Shown: piece after piece, positions 34,259 to 43,118 of the stretch | Layout of the letters: each line of letters starts with the position of its first letter | Numbering within the stretch: the first letter of the stretch is position 1 | NCBI GenBank assembly: GCA_024742935.1 | Contig: JANSXN010000014.1 | Location: 1 to 51,123, forward strand | Source: Flavobacteriaceae bacterium | Lineage (GTDB): Bacteria; Bacteroidota; Bacteroidia; Flavobacteriales; Flavobacteriaceae | DNA length: 51,123 nucleotides | Direction of reading: 5' to 3' | Program-made: the position numbers and the translations under genes | The notes under the pieces: generated by a model | Databases searched by the model: none | The model's input: only the letters and a program-made list of their open reading frames with translations | What the model was told of the DNA's origin: nothing

Positions 34259-35380
34259 ATGTACTTAATTAATAAATTAGAAAATAGAATATCGAAGTTA
34301 ACGCAAAAAACATTTTCTGAATTGAAATTTAGGGAACGTGACCACTTACAGGAATGGATTGCAAATAACCCAAGTTCGCTTGGAGAAGAGCTATTGATTA
34401 TTCAAAAGGAATTTAGTGGATTTAACGATACTAATGAAAGACTTGATTTATTAGCTTTGGATAAATTTGGAAATTTAGTAATTATTGAGAATAAGCTTGA
34501 TGATTCTGGAAAAGACGTTACATGGCAAGCTATAAAATATGCATCATATTGCTCAAGTTTAACTAAGCTAGAAATAATAAAGATTTATCAAGAATATTTA
34601 GGCTCAGGTCATAGCGCAGAAGAACGAATATCTGAATTTTTTGATGCAAAAGAAATTGACGAAATATTTCTTAATCAAGGCTTGAATTCACAAAGATTGA
34701 TAATGATTGCTTCAAATTTTAGAAAAGAAGTTACTTCAACAGTTTTATGGCTAATGAATTTTAAAATGAGAATTCAGTGTTTTCAGGTTACACCCTTTGC
34801 CTTAAATGAACAAATATTTCTTAATGTTGAACAAATACTTCCCACAAAAAGCACAGAAGATTTTGCAATAGGAATTGCAACTAAAGCACAACAAGAAGTT
34901 GAAATACAAGAAACACTTAAAAATAGTCAACAAATACGACTTGAATTTTGGGAAGGATTTATTAAAGAAATTAATAAAACAAATAGTTTGTTTTCTAACA
35001 TATCACCTTCTAAGGATAATTGGATTGGAATTGGAATTGGTATGAGTGGAGTGAATCTTAATTTAGTTGCGAGTAAAAACTATTGTCGTAGTGAAATTTA
35101 CATAAATAGAGGAAATCAAGAAATCAACAAAGAATTGTTTGACTTTGTTTATAAAATGAGGGAAAGTATAGAAAATCAATTTGGTGGTGAGTTAGAATGG
35201 GAACGAATGAGTGACAAAGTTACCTGTCGAATAAAATCAGAATTGACAGGAGTTAGTTATTTTGATAAAGAGGATTGGAAAAAGATGTATCTATTTTTAA
35301 TTGATAGCTCTATTAGAATGGAAAAAGCATTTAGAGAACCTATTAAAAAGCTTAACAAATATGCAAAAAGTGAAAAATAA
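34259..35380 (+). CDS. PD-(D/E)XK nuclease-like protein with DUF4268
   Basis: 373 residues, AT-rich. The N-terminal domain (about 20-120) has RLDLLALD (Asp63), IIENK (Glu77, Lys79) and VTWQAIKYAS, the order of a PD-(D/E)XK nuclease core like those of NucS and restriction endonucleases. The C-terminal half (about 215-365) shows RLEFWEGFIKEIN and WIGIGIGMSGVNLNLVAS, matching DUF4268. Such proteins occur in defence and restriction contexts. It is 200 bp upstream of an unknown membrane protein gene and 2.7 kb upstream of a type IIG enzyme. Nuclease activity is inferred from the residues only. Confidence 0.8.
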   Translation: MYLINKLENRISKLTQKTFSELKFRERDHLQEWIANNPSSLGEELLIIQKEFSGFNDTNERLDLLALDKFGNLVIIENKLDDSGKDVTWQAIKYASYCSSLTKLEIIKIYQEYLGSGHSAEERISEFFDAKEIDEIFLNQGLNSQRLIMIASNFRKEVTSTVLWLMNFKMRIQCFQVTPFALNEQIFLNVEQILPTKSTEDFAIGIATKAQQEVEIQETLKNSQQIRLEFWEGFIKEINKTNSLFSNISPSKDNWIGIGIGMSGVNLNLVASKNYCRSEIYINRGNQEINKELFDFVYKMRESIENQFGGELEWERMSDKVTCRIKSELTGVSYFDKEDWKKMYLFLIDSSIRMEKAFREPIKKLNKYAKSEK

Positions 35381-35581
35381 CGTGTTGTATCCAGTATGTC
35401 AATAAGATGCCGTAGCAGAGAATTAAAAAAATTGATTTGGATTATTTTGAGGAGTAGATGAAAAGAAAAATAAATATTAATTTAAATCACAAGATGCAAT
35501 CGCGCGGTAGCGGAGGGTTAATTTTAATTAAATTGATTTCAGTACTGTATTGTATTCAATAGAAATTTATTCACCATATAT

Positions 35582-37834
35582 ATGGATTATTTTACACTTT
35601 GTATTACTTTTATTTCGTTATTACTTGGTATAGCGTATCCTATTTTAATACAAATTACTTCAGAAGACAAATATTCTTCAGAAGCTATACTCGACTTATT
35701 TGAAAGCGATAAAAAAAAGAAGTATTTTTCAATAAATTTAATAGTATCATTGCTTCTGGTTCTATTAGCTTTCATAGAGTTACCTCCTCTTTTTGAATTC
35801 AACATCAATATTTTTGATGATTTTCTCAATAATTCTGCAAAAATATTACTCTTACTTTCTACTATTTTTTTAATAATAAATTTTTTCAGATTAATAAATT
35901 TAATTCAGACATTCTATAGAACAACAAGATTAATAGCATTTTTAAGCACACAAAAGGAAGATGTTTTAGAGAAAAATAATTTTATTTCTTTCGAAGGTAT
36001 GGCTGATATATTATTATGGTCAATTCAAAACCAAAATATTAAAGTTGCAAAAAATGTAAGCGACTATTTTTTTAATATTTTTAGTGATTACCGTGATAGA
36101 TGGAAAAAGGAAAAGGATCTGAAAAATGAAGGCCTAATATATCCTAACTTATTTTATGGAACTATATACAATGTTATACAACAGAGCCTTAAGAAAGAAC
36201 AAAATAGTTTCAAGTTTTTAGAAGTAAGAACAAGTGGTTTAACTTGGTTACTTGGAGAATTTGATAGCCCAAAAATAAGTGAAATTACATATGTTTGGAT
36301 GTGGCGAAATATTGTTCTTGCAGTTGAAAATAATAGATTGGATTTGGTTTTCATGCATTGGAGTAGTGCGCATCAATACTTTCAAATAAACTTAGAGCAT
36401 ATAACTCCAGAATATGAGAATTCTGAAAAGGGGTTGATTGTAACAAATGAAAAGCTAATTAATGAAAGAAATAATGAAAGAGAGTTGTTTTTAGAATTTC
36501 ATTACGCATTAGGAGGCTTACTTCTATACAAAGGCAAAGTCACCTTTATTAAAAAACTATTTGGTTATACAACAAGCCAACCTGCTGACTATTGCTTATT
36601 GCCTATACATATGAACCAAGTCTTTCCTATGTTCTTTAAGTTTTTTGATTCAAATGAAATGAATTTTCCGTGGATAACAACTAAATATTATTTTCCAGAT
36701 TTAGATGGAGTAGGAGCTCAAGGAGTTATTAAAAATTGGATTTGTCAGTATATAGCTATACTTTTTATAAGACAATTTAATTTACAAACTTATTATACTT
36801 ATCAAGTACCAACTGAAAAGCCTTTTTTACCTACTTCTATATCAGAAAAAAGACATTGGCTTGATAATGTGGGTTATTTTAAGAAATTAATTAAGGATAA
36901 AGTAAATAATGAAGAATTAATGAAAATTTTAAACTTCAAAATTGATTCTCAATATTTGGATAAAATAAATGAGATAGAGCAAGAGGTTAAGAAGGACTTC
37001 GATTATACTGAAAGAACTGCTGTTCCCTTAGTTGATAAAGTCAATTTATACTTCAAAACAGTTAAGAAACTCTTAATACCAACATTTAAATCGTTACAAA
37101 CTATTAATAGTAAAAAAGTGCTAAAAGAAGCTGAATCAAATACTTTCAATTTGATTGGGCAAAGCAATTTAACAGAGAAAGGCTCTTTTACTGACAATGG
37201 AATTGCTCATCTTAATTTTCATAGCTTTTTACCTGAAATTACAAATAAAAAAATCAAAGAAGGTTTATCTTCAATTTTTTATCTAAACTCTAATGAACAT
37301 TATCTTGTAACACAAGAAGATGCTTTTAAATCACTTGATGTCCTTAAAATTAGCCCAAAGGAACACCTCATCATTTTGTTCGGTTATATGAATTTTAGTT
37401 ATTATATTAATAATTTAAATGTCCCTAATCTATCAGAAACAAATTATAAAGGAATTGAAATTAAACATTTTCCAGTTAGTGCTAGAAACATAGGAACTTC
37501 TTTATTTATACTAAAGAAAAAATATTTGCCTTGGATAAACTTTAATGAAATTTCAGAAGAGTATAGAAGTTTATACGAGCTTAATTTAATAAATAATAAG
37601 TTTAAAATATATAGTACAGTATCTGATTTAAATACAAATGACGAATTAAGAGAAGCAATTATTAAAGACGGGAAAGACAAGGATTTTGATTTAAAAAAAT
37701 ATGTTTATCAAGGAATCATTTTTAGAACGACATTTAAGTTTAGAAAGGAACAAAAAATTGTTAGAATTCAAATTAAAGGTTATACTGACAATGGAAGAAA
37801 AACTGATGATATAAATGATATTAGTAAATATTAA
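35582..37834 (+). CDS. Unknown 750-residue protein with N-terminal membrane helices
   Basis: Three hydrophobic helices at about residues 3-25, 48-68 and 86-108 are followed by about 640 residues that appear cytoplasmic, rich in Lys, Asn, Phe and Ile. I see no nucleotide-binding, nuclease, protease or transferase motif. Segments such as FEGMADILLWSIQNQNIKVA and EFHYALGGLLLYKGKVTFIKKLFGY suggest helical repeats, and the C-terminus (about 690-740) is strand-rich. Very AT-rich, with the same composition as the upstream nuclease-like gene and unlike the first half of the downstream type IIG gene. No family recognised; anchored sensor or effector of a defence unit is a guess. Confidence 0.7.
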   Translation: MDYFTLCITFISLLLGIAYPILIQITSEDKYSSEAILDLFESDKKKKYFSINLIVSLLLVLLAFIELPPLFEFNINIFDDFLNNSAKILLLLSTIFLIINFFRLINLIQTFYRTTRLIAFLSTQKEDVLEKNNFISFEGMADILLWSIQNQNIKVAKNVSDYFFNIFSDYRDRWKKEKDLKNEGLIYPNLFYGTIYNVIQQSLKKEQNSFKFLEVRTSGLTWLLGEFDSPKISEITYVWMWRNIVLAVENNRLDLVFMHWSSAHQYFQINLEHITPEYENSEKGLIVTNEKLINERNNERELFLEFHYALGGLLLYKGKVTFIKKLFGYTTSQPADYCLLPIHMNQVFPMFFKFFDSNEMNFPWITTKYYFPDLDGVGAQGVIKNWICQYIAILFIRQFNLQTYYTYQVPTEKPFLPTSISEKRHWLDNVGYFKKLIKDKVNNEELMKILNFKIDSQYLDKINEIEQEVKKDFDYTERTAVPLVDKVNLYFKTVKKLLIPTFKSLQTINSKKVLKEAESNTFNLIGQSNLTEKGSFTDNGIAHLNFHSFLPEITNKKIKEGLSSIFYLNSNEHYLVTQEDAFKSLDVLKISPKEHLIILFGYMNFSYYINNLNVPNLSETNYKGIEIKHFPVSARNIGTSLFILKKKYLPWINFNEISEEYRSLYELNLINNKFKIYSTVSDLNTNDELREAIIKDGKDKDFDLKKYVYQGIIFRTTFKFRKEQKIVRIQIKGYTDNGRKTDDINDISKY

Positions 37835-38007
37835 GAATTTTAAATCACCCCTGCAACCACTCTGCATAGTCTCATGACTTCGCAGCAAACAAAATAAAGT
37901 AAGCCTATCCATCCCCACCCGCCATCTCTGATGGCAATCCGGTATAGCATTAAACTATCCCCACAATAAACAAACGGGAAATATTTAAAAATCTCCCTAT
38001 CTTTAAA

Positions 38008-38039
38008 ACTTTGAACCTTGACCCTTAAACCTTAAACCC
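38008..38039 (+). repeat. Degenerate CTTGAACC/CTTAAACC heptamers in the type IIG leader
   Basis: ctttgaac-cttgacc-cttaaac-cttaaac-ccaaaa runs straight into the ATG at 38044. Similar tracts precede the rRNA methyltransferase and clpS starts. Confidence 0.6.
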
Positions 38040-38043
38040 AAAA

Positions 38044-41000
38044 ATGCCACTATTCCAATCCTCCGTCCTCCAAAAATATGTAAATGCCCTTGACACCGCT
38101 GTGGTCGATGCCGCTTATGAACGGTTTACGGCACACTTTCACGATGCGGGCATCCAGGAGAACATTCGCAATGCCAAGGAAGAGCAGTACCAGGGAGAGT
38201 TTTTGATTGACTTATTTGTGCGGGTGCTGGGCTATATCAAGAACCCCACCCCCCACTTCAACCTCACCACCGAACTCAAAAACGTCAAGGACAGCAAAAA
38301 AGCAGACGGCGCTATCCTCACCCCGGCCCTCTCCAAAGGAGAGGGAGAAGGTCAGGTACTCGCCGTTATAGAGCTGAAAGGCACCGCAGTAACCGACCTG
38401 GGGAAGATAGAGGTGCAGGCGTTTGGTTATAAAAACAACCAGCCCGGCTGTGTGTTTGTTATCACGTCCAATTTTGAAAAGCTGCGTTTCTATATCGACA
38501 ATGCGGTGGACTTTGAGGAGTTTAACCTCTTTGCCATGAGCCGGGAGCGGTTTGATGTGCTGTGGTTGTGCCTTTCGGCAGACAGCCTGTTGCGACTGCT
38601 GCCCAAACAACTCAAGGACGAGTCGCTCTCCCGGGAGGAAGTGGTCACCAAAGAGCTGTACAAAGACTATGCGCTGTTCCGCACCGAGGTGTTTCGGGAT
38701 ATTGTGGCGGGGAATCCGCAGGTTGACAAGCTCACGCTGTTTAAGGTCACCCAGAAACTGCTCGACCGCTTCCTGTTTATCTTTTTTGCCGAAGACCGCC
38801 TGTTGCTGCCCCCCAACTCCATTCGTGCCATCGTGCAGCAATGGGAAGACCTGCGTGACAAGTATGATGAGTATCAACCCCTCTATGAGCGGTTCAAAAA
38901 GTATTTTGGGTATATGAACACCGGCCACAAAGGCCAGAAGCACGAGATTTTTGCGTACAACGGCGGCCTCTTTTTGCCCGACCCCATACTGGACAGCATT
39001 GTGATAGACGATGCCCTGCTGCACAAGCACACCTTCAAACTGAGCAACTATGACTTCGTAAGCGAGGTGAGCGTCAACATACTGGGGCATATTTTTGAAC
39101 ATTCGCTCAACGAAATCGAAGAAATACAAGCCGAGCTCGAAGGGCAAACGGTGGACAAAGGCACCAGCAAACGCAAAAAGGACGGGGTGTTTTATACGCC
39201 CAAGTACATCACCAAATACATAGTCGATAACACCGTGGGCAAACTCTGTGAAGAGCAAAAAACGGCCCTGGGCATCGACGATGCCGACTATGACCGCGGG
39301 CGCAAAGGCCGGCAAAAAGACACCATTAAAAAGCTTGAAAAAAACTTAGAGGATTATCGCAATTGGCTGTTACAAATCACCATCTGTGACCCTGCCTGCG
39401 GGAGTGGTGCCTTTTTAAACCAGGCTTTGGAGTTTTTGATTGCGGAGCACGCCTATGTGGACGAACTGTATGCCAAACTCTATGGGGATGCCATGTATTT
39501 GTATGAAGTGCAAAACAGCATATTAGAAAACAACCTCTTTGGGGTGGACATCAACAACGAAAGCGTGGAGATTGCCAAGCTCTCCCTGTGGCTGCGCACC
39601 GCCCAAAAAGGCCGTAAGCTCACCAGCCTCAACAACAACATCAAATGCGGCAACTCCCTCATTGACGACCCTGCCGTGGCGGGTGACAAGGCGTTTGACT
39701 GGGAGAAGGAATTCCCGCAGGTGTTTGTGAATGGAGGCTTCGATGTGGTGATTGGGAATCCGCCTTATGGGGCTAAAATAGATAGCCAGCAAACAAAACA
39801 TATTTCAAACAAGTTTAATGCATCTCTCTCAGGAGAAATAGATACTTATATTATATTCTACTTTAGTTCAATTTCAATATTAAAAAAGAATGGAATTTTG
39901 GGCTTTATAACTCCTGATACTTGGCTGACAATTTCAAAAGCATCTGGATTAAGAAATTATTTATTAAACAACGTTGAAATCATTGATGTTTATGATCGGT
40001 ATAAGCCTTTTGTAGATGCTAAAGACACTAGATGTCATACAATTATTCTACGAAATCAGAAAAGTACATCTTCAATCAATGTTACAGTTGTTAACTCAAA
40101 ATCAGAGGTTATAAAATCATTTGAATTACCCTTATCTGAATTAAAATTAAATCAAGAATGGAATGTTTACACCTCAAATGAAGAAAGAGAAATCTTTAAT
40201 AAAATGAAAAACAACTCTGTTAAACTTGAGGACTTATTTAATTTAAAATATGGTCTTAGAACTGGAAACAATAGTAAATATTTAACTAATGATATTAATG
40301 AATCAATATCAGGTATTAAAATAGCACGTGGCTCTAATATTGAAAATTATTACTTTAATTGGTCACCTGAATATCTTATAACAAAAGAGGGGCTTCCTGA
40401 TTCATACTTTGATGAATCTTTGATTAATAGTCCTAAAATTATAATACAATATGTAAGGACTAATAGTACAAACCCAAAAGCAAGGTGGTTAGAAAGTACA
40501 ATTATAGAAGAAGATAATTTTGTGCCACTAAACTCAACTTCATTTGTTTATTTAAAAGATAATGGCTACTCATTAAAATATTTGCTTCCTCTAATTTCCT
40601 CATATCTATTGAATTTTTATTATAAAGCTCATTATACTGATGTTAATGTTAAGCCTTTGTACTTAGCCCAATTACCTATCCCTATTGTTGATGAATTAAA
40701 ACAGCAATTCTTTATAGAAAAAGCAGACATAATGATTAAACTCAATAAAGAATTAAAATCAATTGTTTTTTCTTTTAACTCTCTAATGCAATCCAAATTC
40801 ACCATAGAAAAGCTGACCAACAAACTCCGGTCCTGGCACGAGTTGGATTTTAAAGGATTTTTAAAAGAGCTCAAAAAAGCCAAAGTACAGTTGAGCCTAC
40901 CCGAAGAAGCCGAGTGGATGGGGTATTTCAATGAACAGAAACAAAAAGCCACGGCACTGCAACAAGAGATCGACCGGGTGGATAGAGAGATTGATGGGAT

Positions 41001-41058
41001 GGTTTATGGGTTGTATGGGTTGAGTGAGGAAGAGGTTGCTATTGTTGAGAATTCTTGA
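38044..41058 (+). CDS. Type IIG restriction-modification enzyme (Eco57I-like, nuclease-methylase-specificity chain)
   Basis: 1004 residues. Residues about 60-130 form a PD-(D/E)XK nuclease core: Asp88 in KKADGAI, Glu110 and Lys112 in VIELKG. A helical connector follows, then the gamma-type N6-adenine methylase with DPACGSGAFL near 450 (motif I), FGVDINNESVEIAKLSLWLRT near 510 and NPPYG at 572-576 (motif IV, adenine N6). About 577-915 is the target-recognition region, with a coiled, conserved end (WHELDFKGFLKELKK). One protein would cut and methylate asymmetrically. Odd features: residues 92-103 (LTPALSKGEGEG) are an in-frame repeat insertion, and the DNA switches abruptly to AT-rich after NPPYG. 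Confidence 0.9.
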   Translation: MPLFQSSVLQKYVNALDTAVVDAAYERFTAHFHDAGIQENIRNAKEEQYQGEFLIDLFVRVLGYIKNPTPHFNLTTELKNVKDSKKADGAILTPALSKGEGEGQVLAVIELKGTAVTDLGKIEVQAFGYKNNQPGCVFVITSNFEKLRFYIDNAVDFEEFNLFAMSRERFDVLWLCLSADSLLRLLPKQLKDESLSREEVVTKELYKDYALFRTEVFRDIVAGNPQVDKLTLFKVTQKLLDRFLFIFFAEDRLLLPPNSIRAIVQQWEDLRDKYDEYQPLYERFKKYFGYMNTGHKGQKHEIFAYNGGLFLPDPILDSIVIDDALLHKHTFKLSNYDFVSEVSVNILGHIFEHSLNEIEEIQAELEGQTVDKGTSKRKKDGVFYTPKYITKYIVDNTVGKLCEEQKTALGIDDADYDRGRKGRQKDTIKKLEKNLEDYRNWLLQITICDPACGSGAFLNQALEFLIAEHAYVDELYAKLYGDAMYLYEVQNSILENNLFGVDINNESVEIAKLSLWLRTAQKGRKLTSLNNNIKCGNSLIDDPAVAGDKAFDWEKEFPQVFVNGGFDVVIGNPPYGAKIDSQQTKHISNKFNASLSGEIDTYIIFYFSSISILKKNGILGFITPDTWLTISKASGLRNYLLNNVEIIDVYDRYKPFVDAKDTRCHTIILRNQKSTSSINVTVVNSKSEVIKSFELPLSELKLNQEWNVYTSNEEREIFNKMKNNSVKLEDLFNLKYGLRTGNNSKYLTNDINESISGIKIARGSNIENYYFNWSPEYLITKEGLPDSYFDESLINSPKIIIQYVRTNSTNPKARWLESTIIEEDNFVPLNSTSFVYLKDNGYSLKYLLPLISSYLLNFYYKAHYTDVNVKPLYLAQLPIPIVDELKQQFFIEKADIMIKLNKELKSIVFSFNSLMQSKFTIEKLTNKLRSWHELDFKGFLKELKKAKVQLSLPEEAEWMGYFNEQKQKATALQQEIDRVDREIDGMVYGLYGLSEEEVAIVENS
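38314..38352. repeat. REP-like palindrome inserted in frame in the type IIG gene
   Basis: CCCTCTCCAAAGGAGAGGG (38327-38345) is a perfect 8-bp dyad around AAA, with CTCACCCCGG before it and AGAAGGT after. It adds about 12 residues between catalytic Asp88 and Glu110 without breaking the frame. Confidence 0.8.
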
Positions 41059-41205
41059 GGTTGACATAGGACTGCAAGACTTAAGACGTAAGAATGTTTT
41101 TAGGAGATTGGGAGACTTGGTGATGATGCCCTTCTTCGGTAAACCTTCGGACGGTGAAAGGTGACTTGCTTTTTGAAACTTTGCAGAAGGGCTTCCTAGA
41201 GTCTC

Positions 41206-41508
41206 TTAAAAATTCAATTTGTTACTCAAGGTATCAATTTTTGAAGCTGCACGTTTTACAATCGAATCTATACTTTTGATTTTTCCACCTTCACGCGTTA
41301 AGACAGAATCCAAATCAGGGATTTTTTTCAAGCCTTTATCCACAAGCGAATCCAAATCTTCCAATCTGTTCATATTCTTGTCCACCAAAGAGTCTAGACG
41401 ATCTGTTTGCTTGGTAAATTCATCAAGTTGAGATTCCATTTTTTGAGTCATCTCATTACAAGAAACAAAGAGCATTGCTACAATTACCAAAGAGAAATAT
41501 TTTTTCAT
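41206..41508 (-). CDS. Small coiled-coil lipoprotein
   Basis: 100 residues from the ATG at 41508 (MKKYFSLVIVAMLFVSCNE); the frame is open further upstream to 41619 but the lipoprotein signal with lipobox VSC sets the start. The mature part is a run of imperfect repeats on a 15- or 16-residue pitch: DRLDSLVDKNMNRLEDLDSL, VDKGLKKIPDLDSVLTREGG and KIKSIDSIVKRAASKIDTLS. It would form a helical rod on the outer membrane, something like Lpp. Unlike Lpp, no C-terminal Lys for peptidoglycan linkage is obvious. Function unknown. Confidence 0.7.
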   Translation of the reverse strand: MKKYFSLVIVAMLFVSCNEMTQKMESQLDEFTKQTDRLDSLVDKNMNRLEDLDSLVDKGLKKIPDLDSVLTREGGKIKSIDSIVKRAASKIDTLSNKLNF

Positions 41509-41665
41509 TTTACACAGCTTTTTTTCCACAAATATATTACTGATTGAAATATGAATATTATTATTTAACAATCCTGTAAGGATCTTTTTGTAGTGAGAAA
41601 TACAATATATGAAGTACAAGTAGAGGGGTTCTGTTTATTGTTTTTCTTTAGTCATCCCTTTTTTT

Positions 41666-42097
41666 TGTCACACCTACAGAGCGAGGCACGAGCGACGAGG
41701 GCCGTGTCTGCCGAAACCGCCAAAGGTGGTGAAGGCTGAGTCGCATTAGAGTGAGCACGCAAGAGTAAGCACGCAACAGGGAGTCACAGGCTCTGAGCAG
41801 CAATACGTGAGCAACAGGATGGGATTAGCTACGCTGAATCTTCGATTTCCTCTCCGCCTCAGGCGAATTCGGAATGACAAAAAAACGAAAATTGTCACCC
41901 TCTCTTTTTGTCACACCGAACGAATGTGAGGGCCGTGTCTGCCGTAACCGCCAAAGGTGGTGAAGGTTGAGTCTCATCAGAGTAAGCACGCAACAGGGAG
42001 TCACAGGCTCTGAGCAGCAATACGTGAGCAACAGGATGAGATTAGCTACGCTGAATCTTCGATTTCCTCGTCGCTATCGCTCCTTCGGAATGACAAA
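41666..42097 (+). repeat. Two direct copies of a ~190-215-bp repeat
   Basis: Copy A 41666-41881, copy B 41907-42097. Each runs from ttgtcacacc through gggccgtgtctgccg, aaccgccaaaggtggtgaag, aagcacgcaacagggagtca, caggctctgagcagcaatac and ctacgctgaatcttcgattt to ggaatgacaaaa. Copy A has a 14-bp internal duplication (gagtgagcacgcaa). The ends TTGTCA and TGACAA are inverted. Confidence 0.9.
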
Positions 42098-42108
42098 AGG
42101 AAGGAAAC

Positions 42109-42228
42109 TCTCCCTATCTCCCCATCTCCCTCTCTCCCAGTCTCCCCCTCTCCCTGTCTCCCCATCCCCCTATCTCCCTGTCTCCCCCTCACCCTATCTC
42201 CCAGCCTCCCAAACTCCCAAACTCCATC
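42109..42228 (+). repeat. Octamer array (TCTCCCNN), 15 units
   Basis: Phased exactly every 8 bp, pyrimidine-rich on the plus strand; the first six positions are constrained and the last two vary. The last few units degenerate to ACTCCCAA. Confidence 0.9.
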
Positions 42229-42464
42229 AGCACAATTCCAGTCAAAAAAGTTCTTTCCGGCGCTTTTCAGCGAAAAGATTTTTTGAATTCTTAAAAAAAT
42301 AGACACCCCATTTTTAACAAACAAACAAAACATTCCGTATATTTAATAGCTTTTTTCACATGTTGTTGTTAATCAGACAATTGAATGATACAAAATGGAT
42401 TCAATTATCCTCAATTCAAGCTAAAATATTTTTACATATCCCTAAATATTTAACATTTTCCTCA

Positions 42465-42494
42465 TTTGAATATCCAAACCCGGTAGTACATTTG
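42465..42494 (+). promoter_or_regulatory. Promoter of the coiled-coil lipoprotein gene at 42526
   Basis: TTTG (42465-42468), 18 bp, TACATTTG (42487-42494); the start codon lies 31 bp further on. Confidence 0.75.
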
Positions 42495-42525
42495 CGCCGT
42501 ATAATTAATAACACATACACCCAAA

Positions 42526-43032
42526 ATGAGAAACATTTTAATGATTTTAGTCGTAGTTGCAATTGCAATGACATCTTGTAACAATGACAAACAAGTATTG
42601 TCAAATTCGTTTGACAGTTTACAAAAAGAAAGCGACAGCCTTCTTCTAGTGCACACAGCTCTTAAAACCAGCCACAGCACAAACATGAGTGCTTATGCAG
42701 CCACTTCAGAAATAATGGCCGGTAAAACCTTCCAGGATTCTGCGTTGCTTGCAAATCTTGCAGCTCAAGAAGTGGTATTGAAAAACCACGATGCACAAAT
42801 TGCAAAAATGGAACAATTGTTAAACGGCCATCAGGAATTAAAAGCCACTTTCCCCAACTTAACCCCTGAGGAAATGCAAGCTCAAATTGATGCTATGACT
42901 GCCGAACTTGAAGATGTTAAAACCACACAAAATTCATTGCGTGACGAAAATGAAACTCTTGGTGAGCAATTAGCTCAAATTGAAGCAGAATTCAAAAAAC
43001 AAGAACTTACCGCTGAAGTAAAGCAGGAATAA
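42526..43032 (+). CDS. Coiled-coil lipoprotein of unknown function
   Basis: 168 residues. A lipoprotein signal (VAIAMTSCNND, lipobox TSC) is followed by a mostly helical mature protein: an Ala/Gln-rich middle and a Glu-rich coiled coil at about 115-165 (AELEDVKTTQNSLRDENETL). The gene has a good promoter and its own terminator, so it is a single-gene unit. I recognise no enzymatic or binding domain. An outer-membrane spacer or periplasmic rod is plausible. Confidence 0.75.
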   Translation: MRNILMILVVVAIAMTSCNNDKQVLSNSFDSLQKESDSLLLVHTALKTSHSTNMSAYAATSEIMAGKTFQDSALLANLAAQEVVLKNHDAQIAKMEQLLNGHQELKATFPNLTPEEMQAQIDAMTAELEDVKTTQNSLRDENETLGEQLAQIEAEFKKQELTAEVKQE

Positions 43033-43057
43033 GCTTTCACGAAAAATCAAATCCAGG

Positions 43058-43087
43058 ACCCGGCTTTTTAAAGTCGGGTTTTTTTTT
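43058..43087 (+). terminator. Terminator after the coiled-coil lipoprotein gene
   Basis: ACCCGGCTTT and AAAGTCGGGT pair (one G-T) around a tiny loop and run into nine T. Confidence 0.85.
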
Positions 43088-43118
43088 ATCCTTATAGCAA
43101 CCCAGGGACCAAGCACCA

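Larger units (their letters stand above)
41620..42525. other. 900-bp gene-free region built from repeats
   Basis: Contains two degenerate copies of a ~200-bp unit, a 15-unit octamer array and the promoter of the next gene. Apparent frames across it are products of the repeats and none looks like a protein. Confidence 0.75.

Noticed and set aside
38212-39315. Long minus-strand frame (367 codons) inside the type IIG gene
   Set aside because: It is fully antisense to a gene with clear catalytic motifs and follows from that part's GC-richer codon use; it has no recognisable domain.
42046-42333. Minus-strand 95-codon frame over the octamer array
   Set aside because: Its Gly/Arg/Glu repeats are only a translation of the TCTCCC array.
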